Notes: a model not told the origin generated them from the letters alone. A stretch of DNA of 64,000 nucleotides from Caldicellulosiruptor naganoensis (GCF_026914285.1 NZ_CP113864.1:1395001-1459000); one strand, 5' to 3'; shown: positions 1 through 8,895, counted from the stretch's first letter. Program-made: numbers and translations.

Positions 1-344
1 GCAGCTCTTGCAGTTCTTCCGGTAAACAGGACATCATCAACCAGTACAATCTTTTTGTTGTTGATATCAAAATCAATTTGAGTAGAGTTAACAGTTGGAT
101 GTTCACTCAAAAGACTCAAATCATCTCTGTAAAAAGTTATGTCAAGAATACCTAAAGGCAGTCTAACACCTTCTATTTTCTCGATATTATCTCTTATCCG
201 CTTTGCAAGGGTTACACCTCTTCTTTGAATTCCAACAAGGCACAAATTCTCAACACCTTTATTTTTCTCAAGTATCTCATGAGAAATTCTTATTAAAGCT
301 CTATTCATCTGGGCAGAATCCATAATTTCTTTAAATTTTTCCAT
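1..344 (-). CDS. pyrR: Bifunctional pyr operon attenuator / uracil phosphoribosyltransferase (5' part; 3' end outside window)
   Basis: About 114 N-terminal residues are present and the gene runs off the left edge. The start ATG at 344 follows a GGAGGTG ribosome site. The PRPP-binding loop VLVDDVLFTGRTAR is visible near the window edge, as in type I phosphoribosyltransferases. PyrR binds the leader RNA of pyr transcripts when UMP or UTP is high and promotes termination; many homologues also make UMP from uracil and PRPP. A matching leader structure lies directly upstream, which supports the assignment. The order lspA-rluD-pyrR is the same as in Bacillus subtilis. Confidence 0.95.
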   Translation of the reverse strand, partial: MEKFKEIMDSAQMNRALIRISHEILEKNKGVENLCLVGIQRRGVTLAKRIRDNIEKIEGVRLPLGILDITFYRDDLSLLSEHPTVNSTQIDFDINNKKIVLVDDVLFTGRTARA

Positions 345-364
345 TTATTTCACCTCCAAATTCA

Positions 365-475
365 TAAAAAAAGCTTCCTGCCTGTGAATTGGCAAGAAGC
401 TTTTTTGACACACTTATCCCACTTTTTTCTCCAACCTTGCCGCCTCACAGGGCCAGCTTAAAGGTCTTGCACTTT
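365..475 (-). promoter_or_regulatory. PyrR-binding pyr attenuator leader
   Basis: On the minus strand the leader holds a PyrR-binding-loop-like sequence GGCCCTGTGAGGC (442-454), close to the known consensus with its CNGNGAGG core. It sits in an imperfect stem (GACCTT..AAGGTT). An intrinsic terminator follows, with arms at 391-402 and 371-382 and then a T-run. This is the established anti-antiterminator/terminator arrangement: PyrR plus UMP stabilises the first hairpin and lets the terminator form ahead of pyrR. Confidence 0.85.
366..406 (-). terminator. Attenuator terminator hairpin of the pyr leader
   Basis: A 12-nt arm starting AAGCTTC (391-402, read on minus) pairs with GGCAGGAAGCTT (371-382) with one mismatch across an 8-nt loop, and is followed by seven T residues. 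It lies between the PyrR-binding loop and the pyrR ribosome site, so it is the regulated terminator and not an end-of-operon one. Confidence 0.85.
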
Positions 476-512
476 TCTCGATATTTAATTTTCTTATCTT
501 TGATTTTAGGAT

Positions 513-542
513 ATTATAACACCAAAATGTACAGTTTGTCTA
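513..542 (-). promoter_or_regulatory. Probable sigma-A promoter of the pyr operon
   Basis: On the minus strand a TAGACA -35 (537-542) is separated by 18 bp from a perfect TATAAT -10 (513-518). It lies between the rluD stop and the PyrR leader, so the pyr transcript can start independently of lspA-rluD. Confidence 0.6.
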
Positions 543-564
543 TGTTTTTATATTCCATTGTCAC

Positions 565-1485
565 CTATTTTAGGGTACGAAGTCTCAATGTCTCAAGAAT
601 ATTTGAAAAATATTCAGGAAGTTCAGCTTTGAAGTGCATAAGTTTGTTTTCAATTGGATGAACAAATTCTATCTCACCTGCATGAAGCAGCTGACCTTCT
701 ACTCCAAATTCATTCTTTGCTCTACCGTATAGATTGTCTCCAAGAACAGGATAACCTATATAAGACATATGAACTCTTATTTGGTGTGTTCTTCCTGTTT
801 TTAATCGTAGCTTTACAAAAGTGTATTTGTCAAATCTTTCGAGAACCTCAAAATATGTTATTGCTTCTTTTCCCTTTGGCACAACTGCCATTTTTAATCT
901 GTTTACAGGATGTCTGCCAATCGGTGCGTTTATTATCCCGCTGTCTTCTTTAAATACACCTTCACAGATTGCAAAGTAAACTCTTTTAATCTCGTGATTT
1001 TTAAGCGCTTCAGAAAGCTTTATATGTGCTTCGTTTGTCTTTGCAACAATCAAAAGACCTGAGGTATCCTTGTCAAGCCTGTGAACAATACCTGGTCTTA
1101 TAACACCATTTATGCTGCTTAGTTTTCCTTCAAACTTATACAAAAGCGCATTAACAAGCGTGCTATCATAGTTTCCAGCACCAGGATGAACAACCATCCC
1201 TCGAAGTTTGTTTATAACTGCTAAGTGTTCATCTTCGTATACTATATCAATCTCAATATCTTGAGGGGTCAAATTTACTTGCACTGGATCAGGTATCACT
1301 ACCTTTATTAAGTCTCCACTCTTGACCTTATGAGAAGCCTTTACTATTTGTTTTTGGTTTACCCATACATTTCCATCTTCTATTATCTTTTGGACAAAAT
1401 TTCTTGTTTTATCAAGTGCCTTTGCTAAAAATACATCCACCCTTCCTTCAAACTCCTCAACTGTCAGATACCTTTCCTCTGCAAT
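565..1485 (-). CDS. rluD: 23S rRNA pseudouridine synthase, RluA/RluD family
   Basis: About 306 residues. An N-terminal S4 RNA-binding domain covers roughly residues 14-65. The RluA catalytic domain follows, with HRLDKDTSG near residue 135, its Asp being the conserved catalytic residue. The family converts specific uridines in 23S rRNA to pseudouridine. The start is uncertain: no ATG, GTG or TTG lies near the expected N-terminus. The best-placed codon is ATT at 1485 after GGAGAGGAG. The nearest in-frame ATG is at 1548, inside lspA, and would add 21 residues unlike the family. The GTG within the S4 domain would truncate it. The gene overlaps the end of lspA and is probably cotranscribed and translationally coupled with it. 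Confidence 0.88.
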   Translation of the reverse strand: MAEERYLTVEEFEGRVDVFLAKALDKTRNFVQKIIEDGNVWVNQKQIVKASHKVKSGDLIKVVIPDPVQVNLTPQDIEIDIVYEDEHLAVINKLRGMVVHPGAGNYDSTLVNALLYKFEGKLSSINGVIRPGIVHRLDKDTSGLLIVAKTNEAHIKLSEALKNHEIKRVYFAICEGVFKEDSGIINAPIGRHPVNRLKMAVVPKGKEAITYFEVLERFDKYTFVKLRLKTGRTHQIRVHMSYIGYPVLGDNLYGRAKNEFGVEGQLLHAGEIEFVHPIENKLMHFKAELPEYFSNILETLRLRTLK

Positions 1486-1922
1486 AACTCTCCTCTCCCT
1501 TCTTTTAGCAATTCTAATGCTAAAACAAAAACCCCAACTGTTATGCACATGTCCGCTATATTGAACACAGGTATTACTTTTATGTCAATAAAGTCGACAA
1601 CATACCCCCTGAAAATTCTATCAAAGAGATTCCCCAAAGCGCCGCCCAAAATAAGCGCTATTGACAATTTGGTTTGGTTAGACAATTTTTTAAAGATGAG
1701 TAACCAAAACAAGCTAATAATTAAAATGATTGAAACTAAAATGAAGATAAATTGTTTCCCCTCAAGTATTGAAAAAGCTCCACCTGTGTTTTGAACATAT
1801 GTCACCCACAATAAATGTTTTAACATCTCTTTAGAATACCCTAATGGAAAGTATTTTTCAATTAAAAATTTTGCGAGTTGATCTGCTAAAAAAGTTAACA
1901 TAATAATAATCCAGTAAACCAA
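1464..1922 (-). CDS. lspA: Lipoprotein signal peptidase (signal peptidase II)
   Basis: Integral-membrane aspartyl protease that removes the signal peptide of diacylglyceryl-modified prolipoproteins. Four hydrophobic segments are visible, with the family motifs [19 protein letters not shown] and VVDFIDI; the last two carry the catalytic Asp pair. I place the start at TTG 1922, seven bases after AGGAGAGG, giving 152 residues beginning MVYWIII, typical of LspA. The longer in-frame TTG at 1946 has no good ribosome site. The 3' end overlaps the beginning of rluD, as in many Firmicutes. Confidence 0.92.
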   Translation of the reverse strand: MVYWIIIMLTFLADQLAKFLIEKYFPLGYSKEMLKHLLWVTYVQNTGGAFSILEGKQFIFILVSIILIISLFWLLIFKKLSNQTKLSIALILGGALGNLFDRIFRGYVVDFIDIKVIPVFNIADMCITVGVFVLALELLKEGRGELLQRKGI

Positions 1923-2020
1923 AGAAAAACCTCTCCTATACTTCAAAGCGCAAATAGCATCTTTCTTTAGTATAGCAAAATATAAGCTTTAGAAGAAGAC
2001 AAAATTTTACTATTTCCCAA

Positions 2021-2644
2021 TCATTTTCTTGTTGTCTTGGTTTGAAGTTTATCAACCTCTTCTACCATATCATCAATCTCATTTATCCTTTTATAATAAC
2101 TCTTTGAATTTGTCTCCATATTATCCTGAGGACCATTGCTGCTTGAATGGGTTTCAAATATACTCCATATATCTAACCCTTCATGTTCTTCTTCTTTAGT
2201 GCTGACAAACTTATCATTAAATGGCTTTCTCATTGCCTTTTCCTCAATTGGTCTTGCATTAGTTTTGTAGTTTTCGGTTTTTTCAAGCTTCTTTTTACAC
2301 TCTACACAAAACTCTGTATAGGGAATTACCTCAAGTCTTTCTGAAGGAATTTATCTTTTACATGAGATGCAGATTCCATATATTCCCTTTTCAATCTTTT
2401 CAAGTGCTTTATTTATAAGATAGAGTTTTCGCTTGGCAGAAGCCTCCATGCTCAAACTCTTTTCTGCCTCATACAGATCAGATGCCATGTCAGCTGGATG
2501 ATTATCATAGTTTGAAAGCTCGTTTGAATAAAAAGAACTGAAATTGCCAACTTGGTTGTCTTTGCTTGTTTTTAGCATTTTCTCATATTCAGCCTTCTTT
2601 TGAAGAAGCAACGTTTTAAATCTTTCAAGCTCTCCATGAGTCAT
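2021..2644 (-). pseudogene. YteA-like DksA/TraR zinc-finger protein, interrupted by an in-frame TAA
   Basis: Reading in one frame from ATG 2644 to the stop at 2021 gives a protein of about 207 codons, broken once by TAA at 2353-2351. The upstream part carries the YteA-type signature ELSNYDNHPADMASDLYE and the first zinc-finger pair CISC. Directly after the stop comes IPSERLEVIPYTEFCVEC, the conserved continuation with the second Cys pair. Relatives usually have Lys or a similar residue at the stop position, so one A-to-T change in AAA would explain it. As read, the zinc finger is split and the product truncated to 97 residues. The family is linked to sporulation-phase regulation in Bacilli; its function is not well defined. 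A sequencing error cannot be excluded. Confidence 0.82.
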
Positions 2645-2677
2645 TTTGGTATTACCTCCCTTTTTTTATTTAAGAGT

Positions 2678-2963
2678 TTATCTCATATAAAACTTTACAA
2701 ATTTTAAAATCTCAGCAATGTATCTTCCAATCACTGGCAAGTTGTATTTTACAACAGAGTTTAAAATATATAAGTAGTGCACCTAAAATTGAAAAGCTGA
2801 AAGCTGTGCCAAATCCCCTTGCAACACCCGATAAAAAGTTTTGCCAGATAATTTTTTTTGGATTTTTCAAGTATTCTACATAGTAATTAAGGTTCATCCT
2901 TTCAAGTTGAAGAATGAAGTCTTGAAGTTTTTTCTCAAGGTCATCCTTGTACACTTTCTTCAC
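2678..2963 (-). pseudogene. DUF5665-type small membrane protein, frameshifted near its 3' end
   Basis: The N-terminus, with LERMNLNYYVEYLKNP, and the hydrophobic segment GFGTAFSFSILGALLIYF match the DUF5665 pattern known to me. In the starting frame it ends at 2712 with an atypical tail (83 residues). In the next frame, from an AT-rich tract at 2763-2772, the sequence continues as ILNSVVKYNLPVIGRYIAEI and stops at 2678. NLPVIG is the usual C-terminal motif, so a net +1 (or -2) change, such as loss of one AT unit, has shifted the frame. Intact length would be about 95 residues. Function unknown. It is divergent from mtaP. Confidence 0.75.
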
Positions 2964-2984
2964 CTTCTTCTACTGATTATTTTG

Positions 2985-3013
2985 TTGATTTTACTCTTTT
3001 TTATTTATATAAT
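2985..3013 (+). promoter_or_regulatory. Probable sigma-A promoter of mtaP-mtnA
   Basis: TTGATT (2985-2990), a 17-bp spacer and a perfect TATAAT (3008-3013). The -10 lies about 40 bp before the mtaP ATG, and a GGAGGG ribosome site follows. Confidence 0.65.
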
Positions 3014-3052
3014 TTTTTTGGTAATGTATAAGCTGTATTGGAGGGAAGAAAA

Positions 3053-3826
3053 ATGGAATACAAAGCTGATATAGGTGTATTTGGCGGTTCAGGTTTTTAC
3101 TCGCTTGAGGATGGTGTTGAGGAGATAGAACTTGAAACTCCTTATGGAAAGCCAAGTGACAAGATTTCACTGATAGAGATTGCAGGCAAGAAGGTTGCTT
3201 TTCTACCACGCCATGGCAAGAATCATCAGTATCCTCCTCATCTAATTCCTTACAGGGCAAATATATACGCAATGAAGATGCTTGGAGTAAAAAAAATAAT
3301 TGGACCAACTGCATCAGGAAGTCTTAAACCTGAGATAAAACCGGGCGACTTTGTTGTATGTGACCAGTTTGTTGACAGGACATGGGGAAGAAAGGACACC
3401 TTTTTTGAAGGACCTGAGGTAAGACATATATCTGCTGCCAAGCCTTACTGTGAATACTTGCGAAAGATTGCAATTGAGTCTGCAAAAGAGCTTGGAATTA
3501 CTGTACACGAAAGAGGAACTGTGGTTGTGATACAAGGTCCAAGGTTTTCAACAACAGCTGAGAGCAGATGGTTTTCAAGCATGGGCTGGGATGTTATCAA
3601 TATGACACAGTATCCTGAAGTAATTCTTGCAAAGGAGTTTGGGATTTGCTATGTCAACATCTCGTTAATTACTGATTATGATGCGGGTCTTGAAGGTAGA
3701 GATGATATAAAACCTGTGACTGAAGAAGAAGTTTACAGAGTCTTTAGAGAAAACAATGACAAGGTAAAAAAACTCATTTACAAGATGATTGAAAAAATCG
3801 ATGTAGACTATATTTGTGAGGAGTAA
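3053..3826 (+). CDS. mtaP: S-methyl-5'-thioadenosine phosphorylase
   Basis: Phosphorolyses methylthioadenosine, a by-product of spermidine synthesis, to adenine and 5-methylthioribose-1-phosphate in the cytosol. The 257-residue protein has the phosphate-binding GGSGFY near residue 11, RHGKNHQYPPH, and NMTQYPEVILAKE of the MTAP/PNP-II family. The start ATG at 3053 follows GGAGGG by seven bases; an in-frame TTG at 3038 precedes that ribosome site and is less likely. It is followed after 8 bp by mtnA, the next pathway enzyme, so the two form an operon. Confidence 0.93.
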   Translation: MEYKADIGVFGGSGFYSLEDGVEEIELETPYGKPSDKISLIEIAGKKVAFLPRHGKNHQYPPHLIPYRANIYAMKMLGVKKIIGPTASGSLKPEIKPGDFVVCDQFVDRTWGRKDTFFEGPEVRHISAAKPYCEYLRKIAIESAKELGITVHERGTVVVIQGPRFSTTAESRWFSSMGWDVINMTQYPEVILAKEFGICYVNISLITDYDAGLEGRDDIKPVTEEEVYRVFRENNDKVKKLIYKMIEKIDVDYICEE

Positions 3827-3834
3827 GAAGAAAG

Positions 3835-4860
3835 ATGAAACACTTTGAATTTGTAAACGATAGACTAATTGTACTTGACCAAAGGAAACTTCCGTTTCAA
3901 AAAGAATATGTGGTTTGCAAAACATATCAAGATACCTATACTGCAATAAAAGATATGATAATAAGAGGAGCACCTTTGATTGGAATTGTTGCTGCATATG
4001 GTGTTGTTTTAGGTTTTAAGGAGATAATTGAGAAGAATCTTGAAAAAGATAAAATTCACGATGTAATTGTCCATCTTTCAAAATCAAGACCCACTGCTGT
4101 AAATCTTTTCTGGGCACTTGACAGAATGAAAAGTACTTTTGAAAGGATAAAAGATATGGATAAAATAGAAATTTACAAACAACTTCTAAATGAAGCCAAA
4201 AAGATAGAATCAGAAGATAAAAATATAAACAGAAAGATTGCCGAATACGGGAACCAGTTGATAAAGGAAAATTCTAATATACTGACTCATTGCAATGCTG
4301 GGGCATTGGCAACAGGAGGATATGGAACAGCCTTAGGCGTTATCCGTGAAGCTCACTTCTCAGGCAAAAATGTCCATGTATATGTTGATGAAACACGCCC
4401 TTACCTGCAAGGTGCAAGGCTTACTGCTTTTGAGCTTTCTGAAGATGGTATTCCTAACACTGTCATTTGTGATAACATGGCAGGGTATTTGATGAAATTA
4501 GGCAAGGTTGACTGTGTTATAGTTGGAGCTGATAGAATTGCTCTAAATGGTGATACTGCTAACAAGATTGGAACATATTCTTTGTCTGTTTTAGCAAAAC
4601 ATCATGGAATTCCATTTTACATTGCAGCACCAACTTCAACAATTGATTTTAGTATTTCTTCAGGGGATGAAATACCTATTGAAGAAAGAGATGAAGATGA
4701 GGTAAGAATCTTTAACGGTCAGAAGATTGTGCCAGACACCTCAAATGTCTTCAACCCTGCCTTTGATGTGACTCCAGCTGAAAACATTACAGCAATAATT
4801 ACTGAAAAGGGAATTGTGTATCCGCCTTTTAAACAGAATATCTTAAAACTAAAGGATTGA
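3835..4860 (+). CDS. mtnA: S-methyl-5-thioribose-1-phosphate isomerase
   Basis: Aldose-ketose isomerase converting methylthioribose-1-phosphate to methylthioribulose-1-phosphate in methionine salvage. The 341 residues fit the eIF2B-alpha-like family. RGAPLIG lies near residue 44, the catalytic Cys in HCNAGALATGGYGT near 153, and GADRIALNGDTANKIGTY near 231 carries the catalytic Asp. Start ATG 3835 follows GAAGAAAG. Later salvage genes (mtnB, mtnD and so on) are not in the window, so the full cycle cannot be confirmed here. Confidence 0.93.
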   Translation: MKHFEFVNDRLIVLDQRKLPFQKEYVVCKTYQDTYTAIKDMIIRGAPLIGIVAAYGVVLGFKEIIEKNLEKDKIHDVIVHLSKSRPTAVNLFWALDRMKSTFERIKDMDKIEIYKQLLNEAKKIESEDKNINRKIAEYGNQLIKENSNILTHCNAGALATGGYGTALGVIREAHFSGKNVHVYVDETRPYLQGARLTAFELSEDGIPNTVICDNMAGYLMKLGKVDCVIVGADRIALNGDTANKIGTYSLSVLAKHHGIPFYIAAPTSTIDFSISSGDEIPIEERDEDEVRIFNGQKIVPDTSNVFNPAFDVTPAENITAIITEKGIVYPPFKQNILKLKD

Positions 4861-4878
4861 TAGAAGAAGATAACTAAT

Positions 4879-4926
4879 AAAACGGGGCATAAAAAAGTCT
4901 TACTAACCTTTTGCCCCGTTTTGTTT
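4879..4926. terminator. Terminator between convergent mtnA and aroB
   Basis: AAAACGGGGCA (4879-4889) pairs perfectly with TGCCCCGTTTT (4912-4922) across a 22-nt loop, with further T residues following on plus. It closes the mtaP-mtnA operon and may also act on the opposite strand for aroB. Confidence 0.85.
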
Positions 4927-4950
4927 TCAATATTTAATTTTCTCTATATT

Positions 4951-6048
4951 TTAAGAGAAAGTTAACCTTCTGAAAATACTTAGTCCTTCTTTAATAACAT
5001 CTTCCTCTACTTCAATGCCCAATTGATACTTCTCCACGTCCGTTAGCAAAACCATTCTTATTTTGTCTTTTATATTTTTTTTGTCATATTTCATAATTGA
5101 AATAATGTCATTTATATCAAAGTCCTTTGGAAGTGAAAGAAAATTTCGCTTGACAATTATTTCAAACAACTTATTAACATATGAAAAATCAAAACCAAAA
5201 AGCAAATGGGAAAGTATCATCTCAGCTATCATACCGAAAACAACAAAAATCCCATGTGGATAATAAAAATTGTAATACGACTCAAAAGCATGACCTACTG
5301 TGTGGCCAAAGTTTAAAACTTCTCTTAAAAAGCTTTCTTTTTCATCTTTTTCTACTACTGAAACCTTGCACTTAACAGATTTCAAAATAAGCTCATGCAT
5401 TAAAACTTCATTTTGGAAAATTTCATCCAGACTTTTACTTCCATCAAAGACGAGCTGTAAAATCTCCTTATTTAGGGTATAACCATATTTTATTACTTCA
5501 CCAATGCCTGATATTAGCTCAAGCCTTGGCAAGGTTTTTAAAAATTCCCGGCAGATGATAATCATCTCTGGCTGATAAAATGTGCCAATTTGATTTTTGT
5601 ACAATTTAAAATTTATCCCTGTTTTTCCTCCAATGCTACTATCGACCATGGCAAGTAGCGTGGTAGGAATATTTATCAGTCTTATACCTCGTTTGTATGT
5701 AGAGGCAATAAATCCAGAAACATCGCCAACAACCCCACCACCAATTGCAACGAGTAGCGCTTTTCTGTCAATATTGTTTTCTAAAAGGTAGTCTATGGCA
5801 CTGAGATATGATTCTATCGATTTTGATTCTTCTCCGTTTTTGAAAATATACACGTAAGGAGTTTTAAAACTCTCTATAAATTCTTTATAAAGGTTATAAA
5901 TGCCCTCATCTGTAAAGATTACAAGATCTGAATATTTACAAAGATTGATATACTCGGTTATTTTTGAAAGCTCTTCTGCCAAAAAAATAGGAATATCTTT
6001 TTCAGATGTTTTTAAACTTAAGGTAACCTTCTTTTCCATGCTATCCAC
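4951..6048 (-). CDS. aroB: 3-dehydroquinate synthase
   Basis: Second enzyme of the shikimate pathway: cyclises DAHP to 3-dehydroquinate using NAD and a divalent metal. The 365-residue protein has the NAD-binding GGGVVGDVSGFIAS near residue 104, GGKTGIN, and metal ligands in GEVIKYG, FGHTVGHAFES and the PHG motif. It is preceded by ileS with an intervening terminator, so it probably has its own promoter; I saw no clear one. Other aro genes here are limited to aroH near 30.6 kb. Confidence 0.93.
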   Translation of the reverse strand: MDSMEKKVTLSLKTSEKDIPIFLAEELSKITEYINLCKYSDLVIFTDEGIYNLYKEFIESFKTPYVYIFKNGEESKSIESYLSAIDYLLENNIDRKALLVAIGGGVVGDVSGFIASTYKRGIRLINIPTTLLAMVDSSIGGKTGINFKLYKNQIGTFYQPEMIIICREFLKTLPRLELISGIGEVIKYGYTLNKEILQLVFDGSKSLDEIFQNEVLMHELILKSVKCKVSVVEKDEKESFLREVLNFGHTVGHAFESYYNFYYPHGIFVVFGMIAEMILSHLLFGFDFSYVNKLFEIIVKRNFLSLPKDFDINDIISIMKYDKKNIKDKIRMVLLTDVEKYQLGIEVEEDVIKEGLSIFRRLTFS

Positions 6049-6070
6049 CCTTTTTCATAAAAATAATTAA

Positions 6071-6101
6071 AAGATAAGCCGGTCTTATACCCGGCTTATC
6101 T
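6071..6101 (-). terminator. Terminator after ileS
   Basis: On minus, GATAAGCCGGG pairs with CCGGCTTATC (6073-6100, short loop TATAAGA), followed by TTTTAATTATTTT. It lies directly after the ileS stop. Confidence 0.85.
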
Positions 6102-6105
6102 TATT

Positions 6106-8868
6106 TTACTTTGCTGACACAACTTCATAACACCTTGGACATACAGCAAGATTTTCAGAATTGGCACCTACCATTGGACTATACTTCCAACATCTTTCAC
6201 ATTTTGCACCATCTGCTTTATAAACTTCAACCTTTATTTCATCTTGGGTACCTTCAGCAATCTCAAGCTGGGATACTATAAGCACTTCTTCTAAAATGTC
6301 TTTGTTTTCCTCTAAGAACTTCTTTTGATCTCCCTTTGCAAGAATTCTTACCTTTGCATCCAGAGAACTCCCAATAAGTTTTCCATTTCTTGCAATCTCT
6401 AACTGCTTTGCAACAATGTCTTTGATATCAATAATCTTTTCCCATTTTGCTTTCAGTTTCCCATCATTGAGAATTTCTTCATTTACCTTTGGCCAGTCTG
6501 TTAAGAACACTGACTCAGCATCGTTTTCTTTATATTTCATAAACTGCCATACCTCTTCTGCTGTGAAGGATAAAATTGGCGCAATTAATTTTGTCAAAGT
6601 TACAAGTATTTCATACATAACTGTTTGGGCAGACCTTCTGTCAATTGAAGTACTTTTTGATGCATAGAGTCTATCTTTATTTATATCCAAATACAGATTG
6701 CTCATGTCAACTACACAGAAATTATGAATCAAGTGGTACACCTGATTGTAGTCATACTCTTCATATGCTTTGGTGACCTTGTCAACTAAAAGATTTAGTC
6801 TTTGCAATGCCCATCTGTCAATCTCTTTCAAATTCTCATAAGGAACTTTGTCGGTAGCTGGATCAAAATCATACAGGTTGCCAAGCAGAAATCTTGCTGT
6901 GTTTCTAATTTTTCTGTAGATTTCTGTTAGCTGTTTTATAATCTCCTTTGAAATTCTCATATCTGTCGTGTAGTCAGCAGACACACACCAAAGCCTTAAT
7001 ATATCAGCACCAAACTCACCTATTATATCAAGTGGTGAAATTACATTTCCTTCTGACTTTGACATCTTCTTTCCTTCACCATCAACTACAAAACCGTGTG
7101 TCAAAACAATCTTGTATGGAGCCCTTCCCTTTGTTGCAACAGCAGTCAAAAGTGATGACTGGAACCACCCTCTGTACTGGTCATTTCCTTCTAAGTACAT
7201 ATCGCATGGCCACTCTAAATCTTCTCGACTCTCAAGAACATATGCATGAGAAGAACCTGAGTCAAACCAAACGTCCATGATGTCAGTTTCTTTTTCAAAC
7301 TCCTCACAGCCACAGCTTGGACATTTTATACCTTTTGGCAAAAGTTCTTTTACATCCTTAGAAAACCACGCATCAGAACCCTCTCTTTCAAATATTTTTG
7401 CAATATGATCTATAGTCTCATCTGTTATAAGCTCTTTTCTACAGTTTTTGCAGTAAAATATTGGAATCGGCACGCCCCAAATTCTCTGCCTTGAGATACA
7501 CCAATCTTGCCTGTCTGCAATCATATTATATATTCTATCTCTTCCCCACTCGGGAACCCATTTGACGCTATCTACAGCTTTTAAAGCTTCTTCTCTAAAA
7601 CCTTTGACTGAAGCAAACCACTGTTCTGTTGCTCTGAATATAACAGGATTTTTACATCTCCAGCAGTGCGGGTATTGGTGAGTTATCTTCTCAACACCTA
7701 AAAGATGTCCCGAAGATTCTAATTCTTTTGCTATTTCTTTGTTTGAGTCTTCATAAAACAGCCCTGCAAACTTTCCAGCCTCTTGTGTCAAATATCCTTT
7801 ATTATCAACCGGCACAATTACAGGAATATTATACCTCTGACAGACCTCGAAGTCCTCTTCACCATGTCCTGGCGCTGTGTGAACACAGCCAGTTCCTGCC
7901 TCCAAAGTCACATGCTCACCCAAGATTACAAGAGATGTTCTGTCTAAAAATGGGTGTTTGCATTCTACGTATTCTAACTCTTTGCCTTTGAACCTTGCAA
8001 TTTCTTTATAGTCTTCAATCTTGTTTGTCTTCATCACTCTTTCAACAAGCCCTGTTGCCATGATCAAGATTTCTTTTCCAACGTCAATCAAGCTGTAATC
8101 AAAATCAGCGTTGAGTGCAATTGCTAAGTTGCCCGGAAGTGTCCAAGTAGTAGTTGTCCAAATTACAATATAAACCTTTTTGCCTCCTAAATTTAAGTTG
8201 GTAAACAATCCTTTGTCATTTATTACCTCAAATTTAACGTAGATTGAATATGTCTTGTCTTCCTGATACTCTATCTCTGCCTCTGCCAAAGCAGTCTCAC
8301 ATGACGGACACCAATAAACAGGTTTTAGTCCTTTATAAATATATCCTTTTTTTGCCATTTCGCCAAAAACACGAATCTGCCTTGCTTCAAATTTAGGGTC
8401 TAATGTCATATAAGGATTTTCCCACTCGCCAAACACACCGAGGCGTTTGAACTGATTTCTTTGGATGTCAATGTAATTTAGTGCAAATTCCTTACACTTC
8501 TTTCTAAATTCTATAGCATCAATTTCATGTCTATTGACCCCAAGCTGTTTTATAACCTGCTGTTCAATGGGAAGTCCGTGAGTATCCCAACCAGGGATAT
8601 AAGGTGTGTAATACCCTCGTAGTGCCTTGTACTTGTTCACAATATCTTTTAACACTTTGTTAAGAGCATGCCCCAAATGAATATCCCCATTTGCATAAGG
8701 TGGTCCGTCATGAAGTATAAATTTTTTTACACCTTTATTTTTCTTTAGCATCTTTTCAAAAATTCGTCTTTCTTCCCAAAACTTCAAAAACTCAGGTTCA
8801 CGTTGTGCAAGATTTGCTCTCATTGGGAAATCAGTCTTTGGTAAGTTCAATGTTTGACTCCAGTCCAT
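6106..8868 (-). CDS. ileS: Isoleucyl-tRNA synthetase
   Basis: Class I synthetase charging tRNA-Ile, with editing of misactivated valine. About 920 residues. The HIGH-type motif is in YANGDIHLGHALNKV near residue 60, KMSKSEGNVISP near 590, and a C-terminal zinc site in CERCWKYSPMVG and CPRCYEV. The editing region includes GTGCVHTAPGHGEEDFE. I chose ATG 8868 (MDWSQTLNLPKTDF), 12 bases from GGGGG, because ATG 8880 abuts the ribosome site; either is possible. Only about 28 bp separate it from divIVA, and no T-box leader is visible, so expression is probably from an upstream operon promoter. Confidence 0.95.
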   Translation of the reverse strand: MDWSQTLNLPKTDFPMRANLAQREPEFLKFWEERRIFEKMLKKNKGVKKFILHDGPPYANGDIHLGHALNKVLKDIVNKYKALRGYYTPYIPGWDTHGLPIEQQVIKQLGVNRHEIDAIEFRKKCKEFALNYIDIQRNQFKRLGVFGEWENPYMTLDPKFEARQIRVFGEMAKKGYIYKGLKPVYWCPSCETALAEAEIEYQEDKTYSIYVKFEVINDKGLFTNLNLGGKKVYIVIWTTTTWTLPGNLAIALNADFDYSLIDVGKEILIMATGLVERVMKTNKIEDYKEIARFKGKELEYVECKHPFLDRTSLVILGEHVTLEAGTGCVHTAPGHGEEDFEVCQRYNIPVIVPVDNKGYLTQEAGKFAGLFYEDSNKEIAKELESSGHLLGVEKITHQYPHCWRCKNPVIFRATEQWFASVKGFREEALKAVDSVKWVPEWGRDRIYNMIADRQDWCISRQRIWGVPIPIFYCKNCRKELITDETIDHIAKIFEREGSDAWFSKDVKELLPKGIKCPSCGCEEFEKETDIMDVWFDSGSSHAYVLESREDLEWPCDMYLEGNDQYRGWFQSSLLTAVATKGRAPYKIVLTHGFVVDGEGKKMSKSEGNVISPLDIIGEFGADILRLWCVSADYTTDMRISKEIIKQLTEIYRKIRNTARFLLGNLYDFDPATDKVPYENLKEIDRWALQRLNLLVDKVTKAYEEYDYNQVYHLIHNFCVVDMSNLYLDINKDRLYASKSTSIDRRSAQTVMYEILVTLTKLIAPILSFTAEEVWQFMKYKENDAESVFLTDWPKVNEEILNDGKLKAKWEKIIDIKDIVAKQLEIARNGKLIGSSLDAKVRILAKGDQKKFLEENKDILEEVLIVSQLEIAEGTQDEIKVEVYKADGAKCERCWKYSPMVGANSENLAVCPRCYEVVSAK

Positions 8869-8895
8869 CTTATGTTTCATCCCCCTGCAAAATAA

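Noticed and set aside
389-661. 90-codon plus-strand frame over the pyr leader
   Set aside because: It runs antisense through the PyrR attenuator and promoter, with no ribosome site and no recognisable motif.
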